Assembly (NCBI GenBank): GCA_964502005.1 | Contig: CAZCUX010000001.1 | Span: 496,001-560,000 of the forward strand | Direction: 5' to 3' | Length of the DNA stretch: 64,000 nucleotides | Source: CAJWOS01 sp964502005 | Lineage (GTDB): Bacteria > Myxococcota_A > UBA796 > UBA2385 | Part shown: positions 17,940 through 25,862 of the stretch, piece after piece | Layout: every line of letters starts with the position of its first letter | Position numbering within the stretch: position 1 is the stretch's first letter | Program-made: the position numbers and the translations under genes | The notes under the pieces: generated by a model | Told to the model about the DNA's origin: nothing | Databases searched by the model: none | Seen by the model: the letters and a program-made list of their open reading frames with translations, nothing else

Positions 17940-18425
17940 GTGCCCGCTCTTTTGCAAATGAGTCGTCCGCTGCTCCCTTTGGCCGCCTGGATGGTGCTTG
18001 TCGTCGGAATCGCATGCAATCGAGGAGAGCAGGCGCCGCCGACAGAGGCGCCGGCGCAGTCTGTGCCCGTCCAGACGGAGGCGGCGGGGGAAGTCGTTGA
18101 CGCCCCATCCGCAGTCCCGGCCGATGTACCTGAAGGTCGTCGTGAAGGCATTCAGCCATTGCGACCACTGACGGAGCTTACTCCGCTCGGAAAACCCTCG
18201 GAGATGTACGCAATGTGCAAAGACCGCGTCGAAGGGGCGGACCTCGCGGGAGAGTGTTCGTCGGACGCAGACTGTGTGAAGGCCGGCTGTTCGCAGGAGA
18301 TGTGCATTTCGTCTTCCGATAGCGCAAAAGGCATCATGTCCACCTGTGAAGTGCGTCCGTGCTTTGCGATTTTGAAAGACTGTGGCTGCGTGAGCGGTGT
18401 TTGTTCCTGGCGGGTGGACGAGTGA
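17940..18425 (+). CDS. Small Cys-rich lipoprotein
   Basis: The 161-residue protein has a hydrophobic N-terminus (PLLPLAAWMVLVVGIACN) ending at a Cys that could be lipidated. A Pro/Ala/Glu-rich spacer and a C-terminal domain of about 70 residues with ten cysteines follow (spacing as in CSSDADC, CSQEMC, CEVRPC, CGCVSGVC). This resembles the Cys-cluster domains common in myxobacterial lipoproteins; no function is known to me. GTG at 17940 is preferred because GGAGG lies five bases upstream; the earlier in-frame ATG at 17922 has none. The stop overlaps the rsmD start by four bases (GTGA), so the two genes are probably translated together, though their functions look unrelated. Confidence 0.7.
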   Translation: MPALLQMSRPLLPLAAWMVLVVGIACNRGEQAPPTEAPAQSVPVQTEAAGEVVDAPSAVPADVPEGRREGIQPLRPLTELTPLGKPSEMYAMCKDRVEGADLAGECSSDADCVKAGCSQEMCISSSDSAKGIMSTCEVRPCFAILKDCGCVSGVCSWRVDE

Positions 18426-19030
18426 AGATCACGGGTGGACGGCTTCGTGGACGTGTGGTCCGTGTTCCTGAGCGTGATGGCGTTCGGCCGACAGCGTCGC
18501 GGGTGCGCGAGGCGGTGTTTCATGTGCTGCGGGAGCGCCTGCTCGGTGCGACGGTGCTCGATGCCTTTGGCGGGTCTGGGCTGCTTTCGTTGGAGGCATG
18601 GAGTCGGGGCGCCGCGTCCGTCGTGTGTATCGAGCGAGACGCGAAGGCTGCCGCTATCATTCGGGAAAACGCACATTCCCTCGGCGTGACGCTCGACCTT
18701 CGGATTGGCGATGTTCGCAAGCAGAAATTGCCTGCGTTTGACATCGTGCTCGCAGACCCGCCCTACGCGGACGACCCGATGGAGTGGGCCAGACGCCTAA
18801 CGCCCTTCGTTTCGCCCAACGGTGTGCTCGTTCTGGAACATCGCACCGGAAACTGGTCGGGCAGGAGCCTCGGTCCTCTCCAAGTGACCTGGGACCGACG
18901 ATATGGCGATTCTTCGGTGGTTTTTTTGTCACACGCTGCGGGGCTTCGGGCGCGAACCGTGGGTCAGCCAGCCGAGGTAGTCAGCGAGGATGACAGCGTG
19001 GTCGAAGACGATGGGCATCCCGTCGATTGA
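18422..19030 (+). CDS. rsmD: 16S rRNA (guanine966-N2) methyltransferase RsmD
   Basis: RsmD methylates G966 of 16S rRNA during small-subunit assembly using S-adenosylmethionine. Family marks are the N-terminal KITGGRLRGRVV, RPTASRVREAVFHVL, the SAM site DAFGGSGLLSLEA, and the catalytic motif DPPY. The GTG at 18422 places KITGGRLRG at the very N-terminus as in the family; it overlaps the stop of the preceding lipoprotein. The protein has 202 residues. Its last ~34 residues (102 bases) are antisense to the end of the convergent NUDIX gene and extend beyond the usual family end after FLSH. Confidence 0.9.
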   Translation: MKITGGRLRGRVVRVPERDGVRPTASRVREAVFHVLRERLLGATVLDAFGGSGLLSLEAWSRGAASVVCIERDAKAAAIIRENAHSLGVTLDLRIGDVRKQKLPAFDIVLADPPYADDPMEWARRLTPFVSPNGVLVLEHRTGNWSGRSLGPLQVTWDRRYGDSSVVFLSHAAGLRARTVGQPAEVVSEDDSVVEDDGHPVD

Positions 19031-19405
19031 CGGCGGCGATTGTGCGAGGGCCGCGGTCAGCTCCTCAATTGTGACAATACGCACTGTGGCGGCATCGTCA
19101 CCGGCGCGTGGGCGAGCGCCGTCGGGAGCGGTCCCGATGAAAGCGACAGAGAGGGTGTGTTTTCGCGGGTCCCGACGTGGGTCGGAATAGACATACAGCA
19201 GCTCGTCGAGAACGACGTGCAGATTGACTTCCTCTTGCACCTCGCGGCGGGCTGCGTGCTCGACCGTTTCGCCTTCATCGACGAAGCCGCCCGGCAATGC
19301 CCATCCCAAGGGCGGGTTTTTCCGTTCGATGAGGAGGATAGACAGGGTTGATCCCCCGAGCTGCACCACAACATCGACGGTGGGAGTGGGATTTCGATAC
19401 TCCAC
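18929..19405 (-). CDS. NUDIX hydrolase
   Basis: The 158-residue protein has a Nudix box GGFVDEGETVEHAARREVQEE. The sequence matches Gx5Ex7REVxEE; the Gly usually found two residues after EE is Asn here. Nudix enzymes cleave nucleoside diphosphates linked to another group. The N-terminal strand (YRNPTPTVDVVVQLGG) and WALPGGF suggest the ADP-ribose or NADH pyrophosphatase-like groups, but the substrate is unknown. The GTG at 19405 has AGGAG upstream. The longer open frame above it runs antisense to the next gene and is not real. The 3' end overlaps rsmD tail to tail by 102 bases. Confidence 0.8.
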   Translation of the reverse strand: MEYRNPTPTVDVVVQLGGSTLSILLIERKNPPLGWALPGGFVDEGETVEHAARREVQEEVNLHVVLDELLYVYSDPRRDPRKHTLSVAFIGTAPDGARPRAGDDAATVRIVTIEELTAALAQSPPSIDGMPIVFDHAVILADYLGWLTHGSRPKPRSV

Positions 19406-19441
19406 GGCGGCTCCTGCTTGAGACTCGGATAGGGGACGGAG

Positions 19442-19461
19442 GTTCGTGGGACAACACGAAC
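19442..19461. promoter_or_regulatory. Inverted repeat in a divergent intergenic region (possible operator)
   Basis: gttcgtg and cacgaac form a perfect 7+7 inverted repeat around a 6-base spacer. It is centred in the 84 bases between the divergently transcribed NUDIX and FAD-fold genes. The spacing of one helical turn fits a dimeric repressor site; no regulator gene is adjacent. Confidence 0.4.
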
Positions 19462-19489
19462 TCTGAAACTGTAAGTAGCAAGGGATACC

Positions 19490-20782
19490 ATGAGCAACCG
19501 GGTCGTCGTTGTAGGTGCAGGTGCGGACGCCGTGAGAGTGGCCGCAGTGCTGGCTTTGGTCGGTCGGCCCGTCACGCTCGTATTGGCGGAGCCGCCTGTC
19601 GCTTCGGATCTGGCGTGCCGTGACCGCACCTCGTGGCGTGCCGCGCGTGCAGACACTTCGTTGGTGGACGCTGTTTTGGGGCCAACCGTGGCGGCGCGTC
19701 CGGTTGAATGTGCGGTGATTGGCGACCGTGCGGTGCAGTCGTTGCCGCTGTCTCGGTGGGCGGTTCGGAAGCTCATCCCCGAAGCCGAGCGCAAAGTTGC
19801 GGCCCGCGATTGGGCGCGCGCGAGAGCCCGGAACGCTCTCGCCGTCGTGGTTGGCGGTGGGCAAGAGGAGCGTACTTATGCGGACTGGGTGTCGCGCCGG
19901 ATGGGCTACGTCGCGCTTCACCGCATGTATGCGGATTACGCGCTCCGTCGTTGGGGGCGTGCGCCCGATGCCTTGGCGGCTTCCGTTGCGCGGATGGCCC
20001 ATGGTGTCGGCAAAAACGATGTCCGGGTGAGTCCAGCGGCACCCACTGGATTTGGTGTGCAGGTTGCGCAGGACGCGTTGCAAAAAGCAGGCTGCGAACG
20101 TGTGCAAGGGGTTCCCCGCAGGTTCGTCGTCCGCCAGGGACGGGTCGTCTCCGTCGATTTCGCCGATGGGGGTTCGGTCCCGGTAACAGGCGAGCTTTGG
20201 TGCACGTTCCCTCCCCAAGAAATCGCACGGTTGCTCGCAGAAGACTGTCCGGGTGAAGTGCGACATATCGCCGAAGCGGTCGCGTCCGTGCCCGCCCATC
20301 GCATCCGGCTGTCCGGAGCGGTCGCAGGTGCAGACGAAGTCCACGGGCTCGACCCCGCGCCTGCTTGGCGCTGGATTCGTTCGCCCGACGACCCATCTTC
20401 GTGGTTGGTATCGGTCACGGGCGGCGCCTGCGACAATGACTTGACCGAGGATGTTCTCGACTATTCCCGCCAGGTAGGTCTGGTCGACCAAACGGGGAAG
20501 GTTGTTTCTTGTGCTTCGGTGCCGGGAGGGGTTCCTTCTACGGGGCCTGTCGACCTTGCGCGGATGCGCACGATTGTAGAGGGCCTCTCGCCGCTCGGCA
20601 TCCGTGTCGCGGGTCCGGCAGGCTTGGGCGCCGAACTCGACGCCCCCGAGGTGGTCGCCCATGCGACGGCGCTGGCCACCGGAGCGGCGCCGTTGGAGGC
20701 GTGGCGGCGTCATGCGTGTCCACCAGCGGCAGAAGACGACCTTGAGGCGCACATCACGTCGTTCTTGCGGACCCACGGTTAG
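19490..20782 (+). CDS. FAD/NAD(P)-binding Rossmann-fold protein, amine-oxidase-like but divergent
   Basis: The 430-residue protein opens with a dinucleotide-binding fold (VVVVGAGADAVRVAAVLALVG, then an acidic residue after TLVLAE) as in flavin amine oxidases and UDP-galactopyranose-mutase-like proteins. The usual GxGxxG is GAGADA, so the third Gly is missing and FAD binding needs testing. Conserved-looking pieces include DWVSRRMG (compare the DWV...R region of phytoene desaturase-like enzymes), PTGFGVQVAQDAL and GELWCTFPPQEIARLL. Chemistry cannot be assigned. ATG at 19490 follows AAGGGA. The gene is convergent with the lipoprotein after it (13 bases apart). Confidence 0.55.
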   Translation: MSNRVVVVGAGADAVRVAAVLALVGRPVTLVLAEPPVASDLACRDRTSWRAARADTSLVDAVLGPTVAARPVECAVIGDRAVQSLPLSRWAVRKLIPEAERKVAARDWARARARNALAVVVGGGQEERTYADWVSRRMGYVALHRMYADYALRRWGRAPDALAASVARMAHGVGKNDVRVSPAAPTGFGVQVAQDALQKAGCERVQGVPRRFVVRQGRVVSVDFADGGSVPVTGELWCTFPPQEIARLLAEDCPGEVRHIAEAVASVPAHRIRLSGAVAGADEVHGLDPAPAWRWIRSPDDPSSWLVSVTGGACDNDLTEDVLDYSRQVGLVDQTGKVVSCASVPGGVPSTGPVDLARMRTIVEGLSPLGIRVAGPAGLGAELDAPEVVAHATALATGAAPLEAWRRHACPPAAEDDLEAHITSFLRTHG

Positions 20783-20795
20783 GCGGAGCCGCCGG

Positions 20796-21437
20796 TCAGG
20801 GGCCTGCTTGTGCCGCGTCGGAAGCATCGCCCAACGCCGACTTCAGGGCACCTTGGGAAAACTGGTGGGCTTCCGGCGAGCCCCAAGGGTGTCCATTGCT
20901 GGTGAGGCTGTGCAGCACGCCTTTGTCGCGGTCGGCGCCGAGTTCCAAGCCTCCCGAAATCTCGCAGGGACCGACGCTTTGAAAGTCGAACTGCCACCAA
21001 AACCGGCCTTGGCGTTCAACAAGGTCGCGGGAGACGCCGATTCCGGGAATGTCGATGTCGATGGCGCTTCCCAAGCAGGCTGTCAGTACGGGGTCGAGCC
21101 ATGTCCATTGCAGCCGCCAGCGGGCACTTTCGGGTGCCGTTTGGAGGAGTCGGTTGGGAGTCCGGAGCAGCGTGAGGGTCGGTCGGGGCGCCGTCAAGTC
21201 GACAGGAGACCACGTGAGCGACACGCACGGCGTCTCTCCACGGCATGGTGTCCAGTCTCGGCTCGGCGCAAAGCTCGCCATGTCCGGAAGGTCCCGGTCC
21301 ACCAAGGTCCAACGACGTTCGAGCGGCGCGGAAGGCGCGATGGGCTCTTCCTCCACCGGAGTGGGTGTTGGCGACGATGGCTCTGTGCTGCACGCGGTCC
21401 CGAGTGCGGCACAGATACAAAATGAATGGCGATTCAG
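20796..21437 (-). CDS. Predicted lipoprotein, probably initiated at CTG
   Basis: No function recognised. The body (residues 28 on) is a mixed protein with many Trp, ending in ALKSALGDASDAAQAGP. A conventional start exists only at GTG 21356. The same frame continues upstream without stop into NRHSFCICAALGTACSTEP, an obvious lipoprotein signal with lipobox LGTAC, followed by a Ser/Pro/Thr spacer. The only credible start for that is CTG at 21437, which overlaps the stop of the upstream lipoprotein gene by four bases (CTGA) with GAAGG about seven bases before it. I therefore give the 213-residue form; the alternative is 186 residues from 21356 with no export signal. Paired with another lipoprotein in an operon. 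Confidence 0.65.
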   Translation of the reverse strand: MNRHSFCICAALGTACSTEPSSPTPTPVEEEPIAPSAPLERRWTLVDRDLPDMASFAPSRDWTPCRGETPCVSLTWSPVDLTAPRPTLTLLRTPNRLLQTAPESARWRLQWTWLDPVLTACLGSAIDIDIPGIGVSRDLVERQGRFWWQFDFQSVGPCEISGGLELGADRDKGVLHSLTSNGHPWGSPEAHQFSQGALKSALGDASDAAQAGP

Positions 21438-21952
21438 CGGTCTGCCTTCAAGTTGTTGCAGTATTCCACCTCAAAATCGCCTTGCAGAGAGCCATTGTCG
21501 AAAGACAGGTCAAAGTTACCGATGACATGGTCTTTTTTGTCGATTTCGGTGACGTCGATAAACCCACCGGCGGTGTCATAAACCGTCATTGCGCCGCCGC
21601 TCACTACGATGAGCCGCGCGTCAACCAACGACTGTCCGTCGACGGACACGTTTTCGGCGACCACTTCGTCGTTCGCGTAGGTGAACAACAACGAGACCAT
21701 GTCGTAGTCCGTTGGCGGTTCTTGCCCGCTCGAAAACTTGCTTCCGCGCTCCACCCAGGCCATGTCCAGACATTCAGACTCACGGCTCGTAAAGACCAAG
21801 AACGGGCCGCCATGGTAGAACGAGGTCGCGTTGAGCTTCACGCCTTCGACGGAGCCAGAAATGTCGGCAAATGTGCCGCTACCGCAACCGATGGTGTTGG
21901 AAACAAGAAGAACGAGGGACACTGTGGTGAACATCGAGCGGGGGATCCGCAT
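21434..21952 (-). CDS. Predicted lipoprotein of unknown function
   Basis: This 172-residue protein has a clear lipoprotein signal (RIPRSMFTTVSLVLLVSNTIGCGSG). The mature part is probably beta-rich, with GPFLVFTSRESECLDMAW and a C-terminal EVEYCNNLKADR; two Cys could form a disulfide. I do not recognise the family. ATG at 21952 has GGAGG upstream. The stop codon overlaps the predicted CTG start of the next lipoprotein, making a two-gene unit divergent from the crotonase operon. Confidence 0.7.
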   Translation of the reverse strand: MRIPRSMFTTVSLVLLVSNTIGCGSGTFADISGSVEGVKLNATSFYHGGPFLVFTSRESECLDMAWVERGSKFSSGQEPPTDYDMVSLLFTYANDEVVAENVSVDGQSLVDARLIVVSGGAMTVYDTAGGFIDVTEIDKKDHVIGNFDLSFDNGSLQGDFEVEYCNNLKADR

Positions 21953-22006
21953 GAGCGCCTCCGTGAAACAAATCGCGCGCGTTTTGCGCTACATGGCACC
22001 GTAGCG

Positions 22007-22825
22007 ATGGCTGCGCAACCCGTCATGTCCATCGCACCCCCTCCTGCGTCGGTTTTGCAAGCGGTTCGCGTGTTGGAGTCTGTTCCAATTGGGCCGGGCC
22101 AGGTGCATGTGACCGTCGAAGATGGCGTATTTGAGATTATCATCGATAATCCGCGTCGGTCGGGGGCGATATCACCCTCGATGATGGTTGCGTTTTTTTC
22201 TGCGGTCGAACAGCTGCGCGCCCTGGAACCGGCCCTCGTATTGTTCCGAAGTACAGCGCCCAATGCATTTTGCGCAGGCGGTGACTTGGGCGCCGTGCGG
22301 GCACACTTGGTGGAATCCGAGCGTGCGGCTGCGATGACGGAGGTAATGACGTGGTGCCTCGACGCTATTTCTACGGGCCCCGCGATGGTCATTGCTGCCG
22401 TCGACGGGCCGGCGTTGGGGGGCGGTGCAGAGCTGTTGACTGCCTGCGACCACATCTTTGCGTCCAAGGGTGCCAGAGTGGGATTTGTCCACGTTTCGTT
22501 GGGCGTGACGCCCGGTTGGGGCGGGCTGCGGCGCTTGGTCGCGCGGGTCGGAAGACGAAGCGCACTTCGCTGGCTGACGTTCGCTGCTCCCTTGACGGCA
22601 GAAGAAGCGATGCTTTGGGGCATGGTCGATACGCTCGTGGAGACTTCCGCTGCAGAAGCCGCAAGGGATGAGGCATTCCGCCTTGCTGCGATGCCTCGCC
22701 ACGCCCTTCGAACCGCGGTGTCGTTGGTGCGAAGGGGTGGGGACGGGGAGGCCGCTGCATTTTTGTCGCTTTGGGGAGGGCCCGACCATCGTGCCGCTTT
22801 GCGCCGTGTCGGTGCAGGTCGATGA
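22007..22825 (+). CDS. Crotonase-family protein resembling ethylmalonyl-CoA decarboxylase
   Basis: The ~272-residue protein has the crotonase fold marks: oxyanion-hole loop FCAGGDLGAV and GPALGGGAELLTACD. The first catalytic Glu of enoyl-CoA hydratase (in GGGxEL) is kept. The second (in GxPExxLG) is replaced: the region reads GFVHVSLGVTPGWGG. That FVH...G...P.WGG pattern, with the following RLVARVGRRSAL and GMVDTLVE, resembles ethylmalonyl-CoA decarboxylase (ECHDC1), a metabolite-repair enzyme, more than a hydratase. ATG at 22007 was chosen; ATG 22025 is equally possible and neither has a strong ribosome site. The stop overlaps the next lipoprotein start (ATGA). Confidence 0.7.
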   Translation: MAAQPVMSIAPPPASVLQAVRVLESVPIGPGQVHVTVEDGVFEIIIDNPRRSGAISPSMMVAFFSAVEQLRALEPALVLFRSTAPNAFCAGGDLGAVRAHLVESERAAAMTEVMTWCLDAISTGPAMVIAAVDGPALGGGAELLTACDHIFASKGARVGFVHVSLGVTPGWGGLRRLVARVGRRSALRWLTFAAPLTAEEAMLWGMVDTLVETSAAEAARDEAFRLAAMPRHALRTAVSLVRRGGDGEAAAFLSLWGGPDHRAALRRVGAGR

Positions 22826-23385
22826 AGCGTGCAGGCTGGCTATTGGTGGTGGCAATCCCCGCGTGCGCGTTGTGGAAGCGCCGCGCCGCGACCGACGGCG
22901 CAGTAGACGCCACGCCGATGCCCAGCACCACGGTTTCCGTCGCAAGGGGATTGGTTCGAAACGGCGTCTATACCGACGATGACAGTGGGTTTTCCATTCG
23001 TATGCCCGTTGGCTGGCGATGGGCTGAAGGCGCTGCCACCGACAGTTTGCGCCTGCGACTCGAAGACCCCGCGCTCGGAACCGTCGTGGAGGTCTGGCGC
23101 TTTCCGGGCAATGACCGAGAACCACGTCCGAGGGGGGAATGTGCGTGGACCTTCGTCGACACAGGCACCTACTTGGGTCCAGGTGGCATAGGCGTGCAAA
23201 CAATCGGGACGTGCGTCCCCACAAACCCCAACAATCCGCGCGTTTTTGCTTGGATGGTCGAGGGGACAAACGAAGTTTGGCAGGTAGAAGGGCACGTTCT
23301 ACCTGCCGCTTTGCTGCGCGGAGACGCGGCGGTGCGAAGTGTCATCGAGACTTTTGCCTTGACGCCGCCGGACCCTATGCCTTGA
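22822..23385 (+). CDS. Small predicted lipoprotein
   Basis: The 187-residue protein starts with MKRAGWLLVVAIPACAL, a short lipoprotein signal with Cys at 15. The remainder contains a domain like the small PsbP/DUF1795-type stress domains (YTDDDSGFSIRMPVGWRW ... VEVWRF), with two Cys (GECAW, GTCVP). The ATG overlaps the crotonase stop by four bases (ATGA), so the two are translationally coupled. Function unknown; the fold comparison is tentative. Confidence 0.7.
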   Translation: MKRAGWLLVVAIPACALWKRRAATDGAVDATPMPSTTVSVARGLVRNGVYTDDDSGFSIRMPVGWRWAEGAATDSLRLRLEDPALGTVVEVWRFPGNDREPRPRGECAWTFVDTGTYLGPGGIGVQTIGTCVPTNPNNPRVFAWMVEGTNEVWQVEGHVLPAALLRGDAAVRSVIETFALTPPDPMP

Positions 23386-23403
23386 GCAAAACCGGACCTC
23401 GCT

Positions 23404-25104
23404 CTACGCTTCCGACGAAGAGCGGCGCCGGTAGAGCAGGAGGGCCAAGGGCAGCCCGAACAGCATAAACCGACCCGGCGAAGGGCCAGCAGCGCCGCAA
23501 CCCAAGCCGCAGCCGCCCGAGGTATCGCCGCAGCCGGCTGCCTCGTAAGAAACGGTCCCGACGTTTGCGTAGATGCCGAGCCAGTCTCGGTCGTCACCTG
23601 CGGCATCGATGCTCAATGCGGTGAGGCCCAGTCCTTGCAGTGCGGGAAGCGCGATGCTGGTTTCGCCGAGCATCGATGCAACGATAGGTCCGACAAGTGT
23701 GTCGACCAGGCCGGGGAAGTTGGCCTCAAGGTCGGCGGTAGCTGCCGGCACGTATTCGTTGTGGATTACGACGGTGTCGAAGTTTTCGCCGGCGAGGTCC
23801 AGTTCGATTCCGAGTGTTCCGGCGGTGCCGTCAAATGGCAGGTCCAGCCCAATTTCGGCGCTGAGGTCGGCGCCGACAATGCGGGTCTGCCGGTGATCCA
23901 GTTCGGCGAAAAACTCGAGGCCGAGCTGCTCCACCGAGACCACTACGTCGCTGCCGCTTGCATACAGCAACTCGGGAGGACGGTCGGGGCGGGTCTCGAT
24001 GATGAGGGGGCTCGGCTCGGGGAACAGGGGGTCGAAGGCGTCGGCCGCCAACAGGCCGAGAATGTTCGTGTCGAGAGCGAACCCGCCGGTCAACTCGGAG
24101 TCGACCTTTTGGCACAACAAACCTGCCCGCCAAAGCGCGTAGAGTGCTTGATTGCCGAACTCGTCCGAGAGGAAGATTCCGGCGTGGTGGCCGGTGGGGC
24201 CACTGCCAATCGGAGGGCTGTCGGACGCGATGTAATAACTGCCGCCGGGGTCGACGTCGGCGATGCACGCGGCGGGCTCGGCGGCATCCACCAAGCCGGC
24301 CATTGTGAAGCGCATTCCTTCGTTGCGAATCCGAATCTCGTAGGGGTACAGCACGAGGTTCGCGCTCGCGTCGCCCAAAGCGAGCTCTTGTTCGATATAG
24401 AGGCCGCTCGTGGCATCTTCGATGAGGGTCTCGATTTGGGGCACAAAGCCGGCAATCGCATCGTCGATGAAGCCGCCCGCAAACGACAGGATGAGGTCAA
24501 AAATCGAAATCCCGAAGAAGTTCAATACGTCTTCGACGGTGCCAATGGCGCAATTGTCCAGGTGGATCTGGTCGCCCGACAAGGTGTAGGAGACCGACAA
24601 GTCTCCGACATTGGCGTCGATTGCAGGCAGACCATCGGACCCTGTGATGACTTGGAGGTCGACCACAGTAGACGCCGAAACCGTGAAGGGCTCGACGTGT
24701 CCATCGCAGGTGTCGTCAATGCACTCAAGGCTCGTAAAGAGCGAGAAGGTGTCCGATGGGTCGTTGACGGAAATGCCGATGTCGAGGTCAATCTCAAGGT
24801 AGCCGTCGCGCGGAATAATCGAAGCGCCGTCGACACTGAGAGAAATCCAGACGTTTTCGAGAGCATACTCGTAGCCGCCGAGCCAACACTGCCCCCACAG
24901 GCCTTCGTAGGCGTCGCCGATAGGGTCAACCGAGATGCCGGATGGAAGGAGGGTGGGAATGACGCCGGTGAGTGCATCGAAGCCAGCGGGAGTCAGGTCC
25001 ACGACCGCCGCTTCATCAACTGCCTCGCCGGCCGGAAGCGTCTCGGCAGCGGCCGAGAGGGGGGCGAGCAGCATCAAACTAGACAAGAAACGCGGGAAAG
25101 CCAT
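23404..25104 (-). CDS. Secreted protein with a MYXO-CTERM-like C-terminal anchor
   Basis: The 566-residue protein has a Sec signal (AFPRFLSSLMLLAPLSAAAE). The body is long and beta-rich, with many Asp, Gly, Val and Ile. It contains an amphipathic central part (DLILSFAGGFIDDAIAGFVP) that recalls tubular lipid-binding proteins, though I cannot name a family. The C-terminus has a Cys/Gly-rich patch (CGDTSGGCGLGC), a hydrophobic stretch (FMLFGLPLALLLY) and Arg (RRRSSSEA), the layout of MYXO-CTERM sorting signals, which direct proteins to the cell surface in Myxococcus. ATG 25104 follows GGAG. It is convergent with the preceding lipoprotein (18 bases apart). Confidence 0.7.
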   Translation of the reverse strand: MAFPRFLSSLMLLAPLSAAAETLPAGEAVDEAAVVDLTPAGFDALTGVIPTLLPSGISVDPIGDAYEGLWGQCWLGGYEYALENVWISLSVDGASIIPRDGYLEIDLDIGISVNDPSDTFSLFTSLECIDDTCDGHVEPFTVSASTVVDLQVITGSDGLPAIDANVGDLSVSYTLSGDQIHLDNCAIGTVEDVLNFFGISIFDLILSFAGGFIDDAIAGFVPQIETLIEDATSGLYIEQELALGDASANLVLYPYEIRIRNEGMRFTMAGLVDAAEPAACIADVDPGGSYYIASDSPPIGSGPTGHHAGIFLSDEFGNQALYALWRAGLLCQKVDSELTGGFALDTNILGLLAADAFDPLFPEPSPLIIETRPDRPPELLYASGSDVVVSVEQLGLEFFAELDHRQTRIVGADLSAEIGLDLPFDGTAGTLGIELDLAGENFDTVVIHNEYVPAATADLEANFPGLVDTLVGPIVASMLGETSIALPALQGLGLTALSIDAAGDDRDWLGIYANVGTVSYEAAGCGDTSGGCGLGCGAAGPSPGRFMLFGLPLALLLYRRRSSSEA

Positions 25105-25407
25105 GGAGCGCTCCGTCGTCGCGCGGGAGGTGCGGTGGCAGGGATGAACAGCGTACCGCATTGGGCGCCGTCAGCCATCGCATGGTACAGCCGTTCGGCA
25201 AACATTGCCATGGCTGCGGATGGATTGCGACACGGAAAGATTTTTTGGCGGGACAGCAAGATTGTTCTTGCCATCTGGGGAGAGGTAGCATAAGGGGTGG
25301 GTGTTGGAAGGGCGAGGCGCCGAAACGCAGCAAAGAGCTGCAAAGAAGCGAGTCCTCTTCATTTGCGACCTCTGTGTTTGCAGAGCAAACTGTAGATGCA
25401 GTGTATT

Positions 25408-25480
<73 letters not shown>

Positions 25481-25554
25481 CCTTTTTATATCTACTGTTC
25501 GCAGTAGTTCAAACAGCTTGCGGCCAGGACCATTGCGACGAGTTATGCGTCGAA

Positions 25555-25800
25555 ATGTCCTGGCGCATGTCTTCTTGCCTACAGCAATGGCCGGAAGGCT
25601 GGGGCGAGCTGGATGCCCAAAGTAGGTCTGGCTATCGCCTCGCGTGCCAAAACCAGTGGGCCGACGAACGTTCCCAATTAGAATCCTGGGAACTCGATGA
25701 TGCCCTGGCGCAGTGCGAAGAAACGTCGCAGGCATTGCGGCGCGCGGACCAACGCGGGACCGCCTGTGATGAGTTGCGCGCCCTGTACGTTGCCCCCTGA
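25555..25800 (+). CDS. Small Cys-rich protein, start uncertain (possible lipoprotein remnant next to tRNA-Phe)
   Basis: The frame encodes a compact Cys/Trp-rich domain (CVEMSWRMSSCLQQWPEGWG, then CQNQW, LESWELDDALAQC, CDELRALY) that looks like a real protein. Upstream of the first usable ATG (25555) it continues as FLYLLFAVVQTACGQDHC, which reads like a lipoprotein signal and Cys. No start codon exists before that hydrophobic part except ATG 25396, which would force translation through the whole tRNA gene. Either the signal-peptide start was lost when the tRNA-adjacent DNA changed, or an unusual start is used. I list the ATG form (81 residues); ribosome site weak. Confidence 0.4.
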   Translation: MSWRMSSCLQQWPEGWGELDAQSRSGYRLACQNQWADERSQLESWELDDALAQCEETSQALRRADQRGTACDELRALYVAP

Positions 25801-25862
25801 GCGCTGCGCAGGCACGTTTCTGTCGCACGCGCTTGCGCCGGTCCGTGGCCGTGGGGTTTCGG

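Noticed and set aside
19406..20827. Upstream extension of the NUDIX frame to 632 residues
   Set aside because: Arg/Thr-rich shadow of the FAD-fold gene; the NUDIX domain begins at GTG 19405 with a good ribosome site.
23635..25293. 552-residue plus-strand open frame
   Set aside because: Antisense to the secreted protein at 23404-25104, which has a signal peptide and anchor.
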